Counted from the first letter of the stretch, positions 16,437 to 25,081 are shown. The stretch: 64,000 bases of DNA from an uncultured Clostridia bacterium (GCA_947389015.1 CANDVA010000011.1:1-64000), one strand, 5' to 3'. Notes: generated by a model from the letters alone, not told the origin. Numbers and translations are program-made.

Positions 16437-18923
16437 TTGGAAAGAACGTTGAAGCTTGTCGGAAAGACTTCAAATGAGATTTTTCTGCTACGTTATCCTG
16501 CGACGCTGCTGGACTTCTGCGACTTTGATCTGTCGCTTTTCGCTAAGGATTCAATAGATCTGTGCAACGATGCGCTGAAATCGGGTACGCTGGATGCCGA
16601 TCGCGTCTCCGATCTGCGAAAGGACATTCAGAACGCGCACTGCTACATCAGGCATCATATCAGAACGATCTACGAAAAGGTTGCGCTGGACTGTTGGATC
16701 GACTATGTTTGCAGACGGGACAATATCGGTGACAGCGCCATGTGGAATCGCTTTGTGCGCTGCAAGACGCCGTTTGAGAAAACCGTGTTCGCGAGACTGT
16801 GCGATTTCCGCTATAACCGCGATATCAATCAGTGGCTGAATATCGTGAGGGTGCAGGATTACGCTCGGACCAAGGTAAATTTCGTGTTTACCGAGACGGT
16901 GAAGTCCGCGGAGGAGGTTGCCGCGAGAAGAAACTACTTCGACCTCGCGTTCAGCGTGACCGCGCGCGAGCTCGGCTGCAGGATCGAGGATCTGGGAGTT
17001 ACAAAGGTGTTTTCCGTCGGCAGGATACCTACAGCGCCGTTTATGTTCCCGAATATTTCCAAGGAAATAGTTCGTCACGTTCTCGCGGATTTTGATTACA
17101 GCGAGGATTATTCCGACGTTGAAAATTACGGGGAAACATCCGATCAGATAGCTATGGACGCGTTCTCCCGCATGAAGGATGGTTTGCCGCAGGAGCTTTC
17201 AAGCTACAGCATAGTCCGCGGCAAAATGGAGAATTATCCCGAGAAAATATTTATGCCGTGCAGTCTGAAGGCCGTTGTAGACCTTGAGATCGACACGATC
17301 ATTGAAAACGGCGCGTGGCTCGCGAAGTGCAAGCGGTGCGGACGTTACTTTATGAAGGATAACGAGCATCCCGAGGATTATTGCTCGCGTTTTATTCCCA
17401 ACGGCAAGACCTGCCTTGAGCTATGGGAGGAGGAACACCCCAAGCCAAAAATGACCGCCGCGCTTGAGAAGCGCTGCGAGGAAGTCACGGACGAGATGTA
17501 TCAGCGCGTCGACAAGACTATGAGCGTCAAGGAGTACGACTACTGGCGCAATTACCTTGCCGCGATGAAGCAGAAGGTCGACAACGGTGAGATAACCCCC
17601 GGCGAGCTGGAGGATTTTCTGGATTATTCGCTTGAGGTGGATATCACGCGGAGCCACCCTATCGTCGAGGTGCCGAAAAAAGAGCCCGAGCCGCCGAAAA
17701 AGGGTGTGGTCAAGCCGTTTGTTCCCGAGAGGATAAGCCGCAGCGACATAAAGCAGAGTATTCCCGAGACCGATCCCGAGGAGGAGCGCGCATTAAAGGA
17801 GGGCTTTTTCACGTCGCCGAGCAAGCAGCGCCGAAAGAATGAACAGCCGCAGATATCGCATATTATCCGCGGCGGCGAGAGCTTGGGCGAGAATAATCAC
17901 AGCAAGCCCGATCCTGCGGGATTTCAGCCGTTCGGCTCGCCCGTTCAGCCGCAGTCCGCTCCAGCTCCCGAGCCTGTCAAGGAGACCGCTCCCGAGCAGA
18001 AGCAGCGCAGTCCGTTCGAGGAACTTAAGCGTCTTGAGGAGAGACTTGAGGGGGAAAAGCAGCGGCCACGTCCCGAGCGCCCCGCTCCGCGGCTTCTCGA
18101 GCAGAACGATAACGACAGAAACGCGTTTGGTCCGTCATTCTCCGCGCCGCGCAAAAAAGAATTCGGAGAGGAATATCCGCGTGAAAGAGAGCGTTATGAA
18201 CGCCCCGAGACACAACGCGCCGAGCCGCTGCTGGTTCCGCGCGGAGACTATACGGACGAGTACGCCGAGAGACCGCGCCGCGCTCCGCGTTTTACTCCCG
18301 AGTTCACCGACGAGTCGGACGATCGGTATTACAAAGCCGTTTCCGAGCCCGTATCGCAGCCCGCTCAGCTAGAGCCGCCCCCTCCTCCAAAGCCGAAGGT
18401 GATACGCAAAAACGCCGCGGCTATCAGCGCTTACGGCAAGATGTCAGGCGCGTCCGTGACTGCCGCTCCGCCCGAAATGGAGATCGTTTCCGAGCCGCCG
18501 ACATTGGATCTGACCGATATCGCGCCGCCCGAGCGTCGCGAGCCCGAGCCGATAGCTCAGATGCCGCCGTCTCGGGAAGCTCCGCAGCTCGACGACGACC
18601 CGTTCAAGGATATCGAGAGCATTTTTGACGTGCTCGAACAGTCCGAGAGCGATATGGGCGCGCGTCCGAAGCGTACAAGAGCGCGTGGCGACGAGGCTGT
18701 CGATCACGGCGATAAGCCGCTGCCGAAAGCGGTAACGAAGAAGAACGCGCCGAGCGGTATCTGGACGGAGGACAGGGAGCTTTTTGACGAGCGTCCCGCG
18801 CCTCCCGAGCAGTCGGAGCTTGATATGCTCAAGGAGAAGAAGCACGGCAAGTCGAACAAGACAAAGCATATTTATGACGCGATCATGCGTGAACCTAACG
18901 ATAACCCGAATTTTAGAAGATAA
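16437..18923 (+). CDS. Large protein with a Cys4 zinc-finger-like motif and a disordered charged tail
   Basis: 828 residues, no firm family (some resemblance to clostridial DUF6076-type proteins, unverified). The first 330 residues look globular. Near residues 298-326 a C-x2-C-x14-C-x9-C cluster (CKRCGRYF ... YCSRF ... TCLE) should bind zinc. From about residue 400 onward it is low complexity and rich in Pro, Glu, Arg and Lys, with repeated Pro-Glu-Arg runs, so it is probably disordered. No signal peptide or membrane segment is seen. A TTG start at 16437 is used because AAAGGAG lies 7 bases upstream and no good ATG is near. It ends before a terminator. Confidence 0.75.
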   Translation: MERTLKLVGKTSNEIFLLRYPATLLDFCDFDLSLFAKDSIDLCNDALKSGTLDADRVSDLRKDIQNAHCYIRHHIRTIYEKVALDCWIDYVCRRDNIGDSAMWNRFVRCKTPFEKTVFARLCDFRYNRDINQWLNIVRVQDYARTKVNFVFTETVKSAEEVAARRNYFDLAFSVTARELGCRIEDLGVTKVFSVGRIPTAPFMFPNISKEIVRHVLADFDYSEDYSDVENYGETSDQIAMDAFSRMKDGLPQELSSYSIVRGKMENYPEKIFMPCSLKAVVDLEIDTIIENGAWLAKCKRCGRYFMKDNEHPEDYCSRFIPNGKTCLELWEEEHPKPKMTAALEKRCEEVTDEMYQRVDKTMSVKEYDYWRNYLAAMKQKVDNGEITPGELEDFLDYSLEVDITRSHPIVEVPKKEPEPPKKGVVKPFVPERISRSDIKQSIPETDPEEERALKEGFFTSPSKQRRKNEQPQISHIIRGGESLGENNHSKPDPAGFQPFGSPVQPQSAPAPEPVKETAPEQKQRSPFEELKRLEERLEGEKQRPRPERPAPRLLEQNDNDRNAFGPSFSAPRKKEFGEEYPRERERYERPETQRAEPLLVPRGDYTDEYAERPRRAPRFTPEFTDESDDRYYKAVSEPVSQPAQLEPPPPPKPKVIRKNAAAISAYGKMSGASVTAAPPEMEIVSEPPTLDLTDIAPPERREPEPIAQMPPSREAPQLDDDPFKDIESIFDVLEQSESDMGARPKRTRARGDEAVDHGDKPLPKAVTKKNAPSGIWTEDRELFDERPAPPEQSELDMLKEKKHGKSNKTKHIYDAIMREPNDNPNFRR

Positions 18924-18945
18924 TTAACTTAATTTAAGCAAATTA

Positions 18946-18977
18946 GCGCGTGATTAACTTTAATTATGCGCTTTTTT
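18946..18977 (+). terminator. Intrinsic terminator after the 828-aa gene
   Basis: A 12-bp stem with two G-U pairs (GCGCGTGATTAA at 18946-18957 with TTAATTATGCGC at 18960-18971) followed by six T. Confidence 0.85.
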
Positions 18978-19035
18978 GTTTGATATGTACAAAGAATTCC
19001 CGAAAAGAAAACTTAAAATTTGGTTAATTGTACGG

Positions 19036-19064
19036 TTGCAATATTAAGTTAAATGATGTATAAT
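19036..19064 (+). promoter_or_regulatory. Promoter of secreted protein 1
   Basis: TTGCAA (19036-19041), 17 bp, TATAAT (19059-19064). The sequence ATTGTACGGTTGCAA around the -35 box recurs almost unchanged at the third gene of the trio (20698-20711). A short GC-rich stem lies in the leader before the ribosome site. Confidence 0.85.
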
Positions 19065-19126
19065 ATAAATAACAAAAGCGCGGACGGACTGCGCTGTTTG
19101 GAAATTTAATTTGGAGGATTATTACA

Positions 19127-19720
19127 ATGAGCATTAAAAGAATTTTGGCTGCTGCTTCCGCTTCCGTTGTTGCAGTAAGCGCTATGGCAGTCGTTGCTTC
19201 CGCTGCTAAGGTTGCAGTTCCCGCTAACCCCGACAACGCTTGGAAGGATGCCGAGATATTCAAGGACGTTGCTTCTCTTGAGGCAATGCTCGACGACGGC
19301 AAGAAGGCTGCCGATGTTGATACCATCACGATCAAGACCGACGGCTACAAGATGGGTATCGGTTTCCACGCTGCTGACGCGGATCTTACTTGGAAACAGG
19401 CTACCGAAATTGAAGATTATTACTTTGAGGACACTATCACTTTGAATTCCACCGATATTTCGCTGAACGATGAGAAGTGCTACCTCAAGATATTCTATGC
19501 ACCCGGCACGGCTGACGCGGGTGAGTGCGAAGTAACCTTTACTTACAAGGAGGCTGCTGCTCCCGAGACTCCCGCTGATTCCACTCCTTCCGATACGACT
19601 CCCACCGATAGCAACAACGGTGCAACCAATGTTGACACGGGCGTTGAGAGCCTTGCGGTAGTTCTTGGTGTTGCGGCTGTTGCGGCGGGCGCTATGATTG
19701 TTTCCAAGAAGAGAAAGTAA
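19127..19720 (+). CDS. Secreted protein with N-x-D-T-G sorting-like C terminus (1 of 3)
   Basis: 197 residues. The N-terminal signal peptide (MSIKRILAAASASVVAVSAM, cleavage likely after ASA near residue 26) is followed by a small acidic domain of about 105 residues of unknown fold. A Pro/Thr/Asp linker and the C terminus NVDTGVES come next, then about 18 hydrophobic residues and KKRK. The pentapeptide-hydrophobic-basic arrangement is the sortase substrate plan, with NVDTG in place of LPxTG. Signal peptide and tail are nearly identical to those of the next gene. It has its own promoter, GGAGG site and terminator, so it is a monocistron. Surface anchoring is inferred; no sortase gene lies in the window. 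Confidence 0.85.
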   Translation: MSIKRILAAASASVVAVSAMAVVASAAKVAVPANPDNAWKDAEIFKDVASLEAMLDDGKKAADVDTITIKTDGYKMGIGFHAADADLTWKQATEIEDYYFEDTITLNSTDISLNDEKCYLKIFYAPGTADAGECEVTFTYKEAAAPETPADSTPSDTTPTDSNNGATNVDTGVESLAVVLGVAAVAAGAMIVSKKRK

Positions 19721-19752
19721 TCACAGTTTTTGAAAGCTTCAAGTAAATACAC

Positions 19753-19780
19753 AAACGCGGTGCAAAAGTGCCGCGTTTTT
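19753..19780 (+). terminator. Intrinsic terminator after secreted protein 1
   Basis: AAACGCGG (19753-19760) pairs with CCGCGTTT (19771-19778) around a 10-base loop, with T run. Confidence 0.85.
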
Positions 19781-19838
19781 GTTGGTAATTGCTAAATAAA
19801 CACTTAAAATCAACAAAAAATTTTGGCTAAACGGACAA

Positions 19839-19867
19839 TTGCAATATGTTTCTTTATGGTGTATAAT
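19839..19867 (+). promoter_or_regulatory. Promoter of secreted protein 2
   Basis: TTGCAA (19839-19844), 17 bp, TATAAT (19862-19867), with the same GTATAATATAAAT context as promoter 1. Confidence 0.85.
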
Positions 19868-19938
19868 ATAAATTGAGCAAAAAGTGCGGGCTGTCCGCGC
19901 GCACATTGTTTGGAAAAATTTACTTGGAGGAATTTACA

Positions 19939-20595
19939 ATGAGCATTAAAAGAATTTTGGCTGCTGCCGCTGCTTCCGTAGTTGCAGTAAGCGCTATGGC
20001 AGTTGTTGCTTCGGCTGCTGAGTACGAGAGCACCTATACGATTGAGGCTAACGCTTCCGATATCTCCTTTGATACCGAGGACGGCGGTCGTTTGATTCAG
20101 ATTCAGGTTGGTCACGTTAAGGCTGTTAAGTTTACTGTTGAATACACCACTTCCGACGGTAAGACCGGCTATGTTCTTATCGGTAACAACTGGAGCAGCG
20201 AGAATCTTGTTGAGTGTAACGGTGTATCTGTTGACGGCGCGTGGAACGGTGCCAACATCGTATTTCCCGAGGGCGTGACAGAAGAGGGTACGACTCTTAA
20301 GTTTACGGGTGAGATTGCAGATCCCGCAGGCGAGTTTGAAACAAACGGCGCAGACTGCCAGATCATGGTAATCGGCGTTAACAGCGACAATATTCAGCGC
20401 GCGCTTATCAAGGAGGCTGCCGGCAGCGGCGATACCACTCCCGATGAAAGCAAGCCCGAAGAGAGCAAGCCTGAGGAGTCTAAGCCCGAGGAGAACAAGC
20501 CCAACGTTGACACAGGCGTTGAGGGTGTAGCTGCTGTTGTTGGCGTTGCTGCTGTTGCTGCAGGCGCTATGATCGTAGCTAAGAAGAGAAAGTAA
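19939..20595 (+). CDS. Secreted protein with N-x-D-T-G sorting-like C terminus (2 of 3)
   Basis: 218 residues. The signal peptide is almost identical in protein and DNA to that of gene 1, and the leader sequence TTGGAGGA...TTTACAATGAGC is shared. The mature domain (about residues 27-165) differs from gene 1 and looks beta-rich. Four copies of a P-[DE]-E-[SN]-K-type unit form a spacer. The tail is NVDTGVEG, a hydrophobic stretch, then KKRK. The ATG at 19939 has GGAGG 8 bases upstream; the longer frame from 19873 would bury the promoter leader. Substrate or ligand is unknown. Confidence 0.85.
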   Translation: MSIKRILAAAAASVVAVSAMAVVASAAEYESTYTIEANASDISFDTEDGGRLIQIQVGHVKAVKFTVEYTTSDGKTGYVLIGNNWSSENLVECNGVSVDGAWNGANIVFPEGVTEEGTTLKFTGEIADPAGEFETNGADCQIMVIGVNSDNIQRALIKEAAGSGDTTPDESKPEESKPEESKPEENKPNVDTGVEGVAAVVGVAAVAAGAMIVAKKRK

Positions 20596-20615
20596 TTTAA
20601 GTTAATTGCTTTATT

Positions 20616-20647
20616 AACCGCGGTATCTTTTGATGCCGCGGTTTTTT
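20616..20647 (+). terminator. Intrinsic terminator after secreted protein 2
   Basis: A 12-bp stem: AACCGCGG (20616-20623) with CCGCGGTT (20636-20643), extended inward by TATC/GATG, loop TTTT, then six T. Confidence 0.92.
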
Positions 20648-20705
20648 GTTGGAAAAACTGTGCAGAATATACAAAAAATAAAAAAATGTTTAGTAAATTG
20701 TACGA

Positions 20706-20734
20706 TTGAAACAAAAGCCAAAATACTGTATAAT
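20706..20734 (+). promoter_or_regulatory. Promoter of secreted protein 3
   Basis: TTGAAA (20706-20711), 17 bp, TATAAT (20729-20734). The ATTGTACG[AG]TTG block is shared with promoter 1. The leader carries a GGGCA/TGCCC hairpin. Confidence 0.85.
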
Positions 20735-20802
20735 TTAATTAGTATTAAATGTGGGCAGCTATGCCCTGCGTTTTTACAAATTTCTATATGGAGGATTTTA
20801 CG

Positions 20803-23373
20803 ATGAAATTTAAAAAATTCTTTGCCGCAGTCCTCGCGGGCGCTGTGGCATTGAGCTCTTTCTCATTGTCGGCGAGTGCTGAAGCGGTTGCTGCCGTTCC
20901 CAGTGGTACAGAGACGGTTTTGTATACTGCTAGCTTAGATGAAACCACTGTCACCGGGGCTTGGGGAGCTTTGGGCAACACTAGTGTAGAAATAACTGAT
21001 ACTTCAATTATGTCAAAAGATAATGTTTATGCTAAGCTTGTTGTTGATAGTTTTGGTGATTACACAAATGATGACGGTTCGACAACACCTGCAACGGAAG
21101 TGTTGGGCTGGGATGTAGGTGCTTGGTTAAAGGGCGTTATATGGTACAACAATTACAGTGATTCAACCGATACAGAAGTAGATCACGTTAGCGGTAAGAA
21201 CGGTGAATTTGAAGTTAATTTTCTTCCGTTTGTTTCCGAAGGCGAGATTGTATCTTATGTGCCAATCTCTGATTTCGGCTTGGATCAGTATAATCAGATA
21301 GGCGGTAATCTGCAGAACGGTCATTTTTCATCTGTTACGCTGAAGTCTCTTGAAATTGTAGAATTTACTGAGGGATCTTCTGAAGGGCCTGAAGACGGTA
21401 CAATTGAGATTGCTTTTGACAAATCAAAGGACATTACTTTTAAGGTTGTAGACGCTTCCGGTTGGGGTAACCCCGACTTTACAAAAGCGGCACAGGCGGA
21501 GGTTCTTCCTGCAATAGATGGTATTACCACAGGTACAACTACATACGGTGATCTTAAAGCTAAGACGGTTAAGTTGACCGATGTTGATTTCAGCGGGTTC
21601 ACTTTCCCTGATGGCATTACTTCGGCAGATGTTTCTGTTACATTGTTTGCACAATATGGTGAGAGTTGGGAGTATTGGACAACGTCTAATAATGAAACCA
21701 CATGGGATCTGTCGGGTATAGCAAATGTTCCTGATTACGCAATTCTCCAAAAGATTGGCTATCAAATGACTATAAATGGCGACAAGGGCGGCATTAATGA
21801 TATGACAATTGATGACACCTTTAAGCTGACATTAAAATCGGGCGAGGAAGAGCCCGGCGGTGACGATGTTGACACAAGTACATGGCAACCCGCGGCAAAT
21901 GGCTTTACAACAACGTGGACTGGTTGGGCAGGCTGCGGTGCAGATGCCGGAACACTCAACTATACATGCACGATTAAGGATGTCATGAATGCAATTAGTG
22001 TTACAGATATTGCTGATTTTGGCGGTTTTATCGCACAGGTTTGGAACGGTACGGTAGGTGCAAAAGTTTCTTATACTGTAATTATTGAGGCGGCTGACGG
22101 AACACAAAAAGCAAAGGATAGCGGTACAACAGAAACCGTTGTGGGCAGTGACGGCAACCCCGAAACAAATTTAAAGGAATATAAGACGGCAGCGTGCGGC
22201 GGAGATATGGTATTTGCTGCGACAGATAAGATTAAGATTGCTGTAGCGGCAGGCGAAACGCCTCCCGAAATTCCGGATGACGAGCCCTCAGGTGAAGAAA
22301 CAACCAAGACCTTGACTTTGACTGTTGTTGATGCTTCCGGCTGGGGCAAACCCGAAGTGCAAAGGGCGGCTCAGAAAAACACCTCTATGACTCCCACAGG
22401 CTTTACTGTTGGAACGACCACATACGGCGATGTTAAAAACGCGACTGTTAAGTTAAACGGTGCGGCAATAACAAGTATTTCTATTCCTGGCGTTGATCTT
22501 TCGGACAGTGAGAACATTTCTTTTTCGCTGTATGCTCAATGGGGCGATAATTGGACATGGACTTCCGGCGCAGTAGACGGTTGGAATATGTCCGATATAA
22601 CAGGCGTATCCGATTCCGACGTACTTAAGGAATTCGGCTATCAGGTAAATATCAATGGTACTGTTGGCGGCATAAATGCTATGGCTGTTGGTGATACAAT
22701 TACTGCTACAATCAAGTATGCCGATCTTGTAGCTACCGGCGTTTCCGGCGGCGATACTCCCGGTGGAGATACCCCCGGTGGTGATAATCCCGGAACTCCC
22801 GGCGTTCCTTCCGGACCCTCCACTCCCTCCACAAGCGAGCCTGAGGAGACCGTAAAGTTTGAGGACGACAAGAACCAGACAGGCGCAGTTGTAGAAGCTC
22901 CCAAGGACGCTTTCGACGCTGATGTTACATTCAACGCTGCTCCCGTTGCAGAGGAGACCAAGGACGACAAGTTCACCTTTGAGCTTAACTTCACCGATAA
23001 GGACGGCAACAAGGTTCAGCCCAAGTCCGCTGTAACCGTTAAGCTTCCCATTCCCGCGGCGCTCTCGGGTAAGACCGTATTCGTATACCACATTGAGGAC
23101 AACGGTACTTACACCGAAGTAAGCTTCAAGGTTGAGGGCGGTATGGTAGTATTCAGCGCAAAGAGCTTCAGTAAGTATGTAATTTCAGGTCAGAAGCTCA
23201 ACGCGAACGGTGAGCCCGCTGCAGAGCAGCCCGGCACATCCGATCCCGGTACGACCAACCCCGGCAACACAAACGAGCCCAATGCTAATACAGGTGTTGG
23301 CAGCGTGGCTGCGGTTCTTGGTATCACCGCTATCGCGGCAGGTGCTATGATCGTATCCAAGAAGAGAAAGTAA
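20803..23373 (+). CDS. Large multidomain surface protein with N-x-N-T-G sorting-like C terminus (3 of 3)
   Basis: 856 residues. The signal peptide has its likely cleavage after SASA near residue 27. An N-terminal domain is followed by two related repeats (about 205-350 and 505-645), both starting V[VT]DASGWG and containing TTYGD, VKL, [AL]YAQ[WY]G and GGIN. Between them lies a shorter domain (about 360-500). A Gly/Pro/Thr linker (PGGDTPGGD) leads to a domain of about 110 residues that ends KSFSKYVISG, then a second Pro/Thr linker and NANTGVGS, a hydrophobic stretch and KKRK. The layout suggests an adhesin or glycan-binding protein, but no binding or catalytic residues are recognised. The gene uses more AT-rich codons between 20.9 and 22.8 kb than its neighbours, which may mean the inner domains were acquired. 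Confidence 0.88.
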   Translation: MKFKKFFAAVLAGAVALSSFSLSASAEAVAAVPSGTETVLYTASLDETTVTGAWGALGNTSVEITDTSIMSKDNVYAKLVVDSFGDYTNDDGSTTPATEVLGWDVGAWLKGVIWYNNYSDSTDTEVDHVSGKNGEFEVNFLPFVSEGEIVSYVPISDFGLDQYNQIGGNLQNGHFSSVTLKSLEIVEFTEGSSEGPEDGTIEIAFDKSKDITFKVVDASGWGNPDFTKAAQAEVLPAIDGITTGTTTYGDLKAKTVKLTDVDFSGFTFPDGITSADVSVTLFAQYGESWEYWTTSNNETTWDLSGIANVPDYAILQKIGYQMTINGDKGGINDMTIDDTFKLTLKSGEEEPGGDDVDTSTWQPAANGFTTTWTGWAGCGADAGTLNYTCTIKDVMNAISVTDIADFGGFIAQVWNGTVGAKVSYTVIIEAADGTQKAKDSGTTETVVGSDGNPETNLKEYKTAACGGDMVFAATDKIKIAVAAGETPPEIPDDEPSGEETTKTLTLTVVDASGWGKPEVQRAAQKNTSMTPTGFTVGTTTYGDVKNATVKLNGAAITSISIPGVDLSDSENISFSLYAQWGDNWTWTSGAVDGWNMSDITGVSDSDVLKEFGYQVNINGTVGGINAMAVGDTITATIKYADLVATGVSGGDTPGGDTPGGDNPGTPGVPSGPSTPSTSEPEETVKFEDDKNQTGAVVEAPKDAFDADVTFNAAPVAEETKDDKFTFELNFTDKDGNKVQPKSAVTVKLPIPAALSGKTVFVYHIEDNGTYTEVSFKVEGGMVVFSAKSFSKYVISGQKLNANGEPAAEQPGTSDPGTTNPGNTNEPNANTGVGSVAAVLGITAIAAGAMIVSKKRK

Positions 23374-23391
23374 TTTCAATTCTTAATAAAA

Positions 23392-23415
23392 GATCCCCCG
23401 CTTAGGCGGGGGATC
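23392..23415. terminator. Hairpin downstream of secreted protein 3
   Basis: GATCCCCCGC (23392-23401) pairs perfectly with GCGGGGGATC (23406-23415) around TTAG. The plus-strand side has only GATTTA, a poor U tract. On the minus strand the hairpin is followed by TTTTATTA, so it may act in both directions. Confidence 0.6.
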
Positions 23416-23426
23416 GATTTATGAAC

Positions 23427-23466
23427 GAAAAATGCCGCGCGGTCATTTTAACAGACCGCGCGGCAT
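23427..23466 (-). terminator. Terminator of the AbrB-like gene (minus strand)
   Basis: A perfect 13-bp stem, ATGCCGCGCGGTC (23432-23444) with GACCGCGCGGCAT (23454-23466), is followed on the minus strand by TTTTT. A second GC-rich hairpin at 23485-23503 lies between it and the stop codon. Confidence 0.85.
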
Positions 23467-23510
23467 ATACTTTATAAGGCAATACCGCCGCTGGACGCGG
23501 CGGCGTTGAG

Positions 23511-23771
23511 TTACTGGGCGCTCTTCTGCATTTCGCTCAGCTCTGCCAAGCAGTCACGGCAAATGTTGCGACCTTTGAAAACCGTTATGCCGCTTGCGTT
23601 GGAACAAAATGCACATGCGGGCGAATATTTTTTCAAAATAATATGATCGTCCTCGACGTAAATTTCAAGACTATCTTTTTCGTCAATGTCCAAATTTCTT
23701 CGCAGCTCAATCGGAATAACAATTCTGCCAAGCTCGTCAACTTTGCGCACTATACCGGTAGATTTAACCAT
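23511..23771 (-). CDS. AbrB/MazE-type regulator with C-terminal zinc ribbon
   Basis: 86 residues. The first 48 form a swapped-hairpin AbrB DNA-binding domain (MVKSTGIVRKVDELGRIVIP, then ELRRNLDI and DSLEIYVEDDHIILKKY), as in AbrB, Abh and SpoVT. The rest has two Cys pairs, CAFC and CRDC, spaced like a zinc ribbon. AbrB-type proteins control the transition state and sporulation. It is transcribed divergently from spmA. GGGAGG (complement of 23779-23784) precedes the start, and a consensus minus-strand promoter lies upstream. Confidence 0.9.
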   Translation of the reverse strand: MVKSTGIVRKVDELGRIVIPIELRRNLDIDEKDSLEIYVEDDHIILKKYSPACAFCSNASGITVFKGRNICRDCLAELSEMQKSAQ

Positions 23772-23819
23772 TTCGTTTCCTCCCTTGCCAAAAATCCGAT
23801 GCTCCTGTTTTCATCTTTA

Positions 23820-23848
23820 ATTATACCATATAACGACAATTTTGTCAA
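23820..23848 (-). promoter_or_regulatory. Promoter of the AbrB-like gene
   Basis: Read on the minus strand: TTGACA (complement of 23843-23848), 17 bp, TATAAT (complement of 23820-23825). A near-perfect sigma-A promoter. Confidence 0.85.
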
Positions 23849-23958
23849 ATTTTTTAGTACACAACTTTTTAATTTTGTGGGATTTATCCAGCAAAAAATG
23901 TCATTTTTTGTCAGAAATGGTGCACATTTACAAGAAAATAAAGGGGATTTATTGGAAA

Positions 23959-24549
23959 ATGAAAGTAATTATGGTGGTTATTCCCATAATATCGCTGATT
24001 TTCGCGGCATTCAACGGTAAGATGTCCGAGCTTTCCGCCGGCATAATTTCCAAGTCGGGTGAGGCTGTAGAGCTGGTGATCTCATTGTGCGGGATAATGT
24101 GCTTCTGGTGCGGACTGATGAGGGTCGCCGAGCGGGCGGGACTGACCGAGAAGCTCGCGCGGCTGCTGTCGCCCGTGGTATGCGCGCTGTTCCGCGGATT
24201 GCCAAAAGGGAGCAAGGCGGTCGGGCTGATAACGATGAACCTGGCCGCAAATATACTCGGTCTCGGGAACGCATCCACGCCTCTCGGGATAGCCGCGATG
24301 CGCGAGCTTTCCGACATTGAGCACGCAGACGAATATGCTACCGACAATATGATACTTCTCGCCGTCCTCAACACCGCCAGCCTACAAGTGATCCCCGCTA
24401 CGGCGGCGGCTCTCCGCACTGCAAACGGTGCGGAAAATCCGTTCGATATCCTGCCGTGTGTGTGGATAGTGTCCGTGTACGCGGCGGTGGTCGCGGTGGT
24501 CGCGGCGAAGATCATGGGCAGGATTGCCCGAAAGAGGGGAGAGCATTGA
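23959..24549 (+). CDS. spmA: Spore maturation protein A
   Basis: Membrane protein of the nucleoside-recognition (Gate) domain group. In Bacillus, SpmA and SpmB are needed for normal spore core dehydration. 196 residues from the ATG at 23959, the same length as Bacillus SpmA. The FAAFNGKMSE block, MCFWCGLMRVAERAGL and NLAANILGLGNASTPLGIAAM (the Gate motif, near residue 95) are characteristic. AAGGGG lies 12 bases upstream, somewhat far. A longer frame back to 23842 has no ribosome site. The stop overlaps the spmB start. Confidence 0.93.
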   Translation: MKVIMVVIPIISLIFAAFNGKMSELSAGIISKSGEAVELVISLCGIMCFWCGLMRVAERAGLTEKLARLLSPVVCALFRGLPKGSKAVGLITMNLAANILGLGNASTPLGIAAMRELSDIEHADEYATDNMILLAVLNTASLQVIPATAAALRTANGAENPFDILPCVWIVSVYAAVVAVVAAKIMGRIARKRGEH

Positions 24550-25070
24550 CAGATTTTACCGATTGGATAATCCCGTCGATAACGGTGGCGGTGTTTGTTT
24601 ACGCCGCGATCAAGCGTGTAGACGTGTTCGAGGCGTTCTGCGAGGGCGCCGCGGACGGGCTGAAGACTTGTGTGGATATCCTGCCTGCGCTGGTGTTGTT
24701 GCTTGTGTGTATCGGAATGTTTCGTGCCAGCGGCGCTGTCGAGGCTCTGACAACGCTTCTGAGACCTCTTTGCAATGCGGTAGGATTTCCGACCGAGGTC
24801 ATGCCGCTGGTAATTTTACGACCGTTTTCGGGCAGCGGTGCGATGGCGGTGTACAACGATATTGCTGCGGCAGTAGGCACGGATACGTTTGCGGAGCGCG
24901 TCGCGGCGGTGCTGATAGGCTCGTCGGAGACGACGTTTTATACCGTCGCGGTTTACTTCTCGGCGGTCAGGGTCAAGAAAACGCGCTACGCTGTCCCGGC
25001 CGCGCTGACCGCCGACCTGACAGCTTGGATAGTCTGCGGCTTCACAATTTTTGCTTTTTTCGGTAATTAA
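24546..25070 (+). CDS. spmB: Spore maturation protein B
   Basis: Partner of SpmA. 174 residues starting at a TTG (24546) inside the spmA stop region (ATTGA overlap), with AGAGGGGAG just upstream; the frame opens further upstream but overlaps spmA. Motifs include FEAFCEGAADGLKTCVDILP, LRPFSGSGAMAVYNDI and GSSETTFYTVAVYF, all typical of SpmB. There are about four to five hydrophobic segments. The translational coupling fits a two-component membrane complex. Confidence 0.93.
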   Translation: MTDFTDWIIPSITVAVFVYAAIKRVDVFEAFCEGAADGLKTCVDILPALVLLLVCIGMFRASGAVEALTTLLRPLCNAVGFPTEVMPLVILRPFSGSGAMAVYNDIAAAVGTDTFAERVAAVLIGSSETTFYTVAVYFSAVRVKKTRYAVPAALTADLTAWIVCGFTIFAFFGN

Positions 25071-25081
25071 ACGCGATGCTC

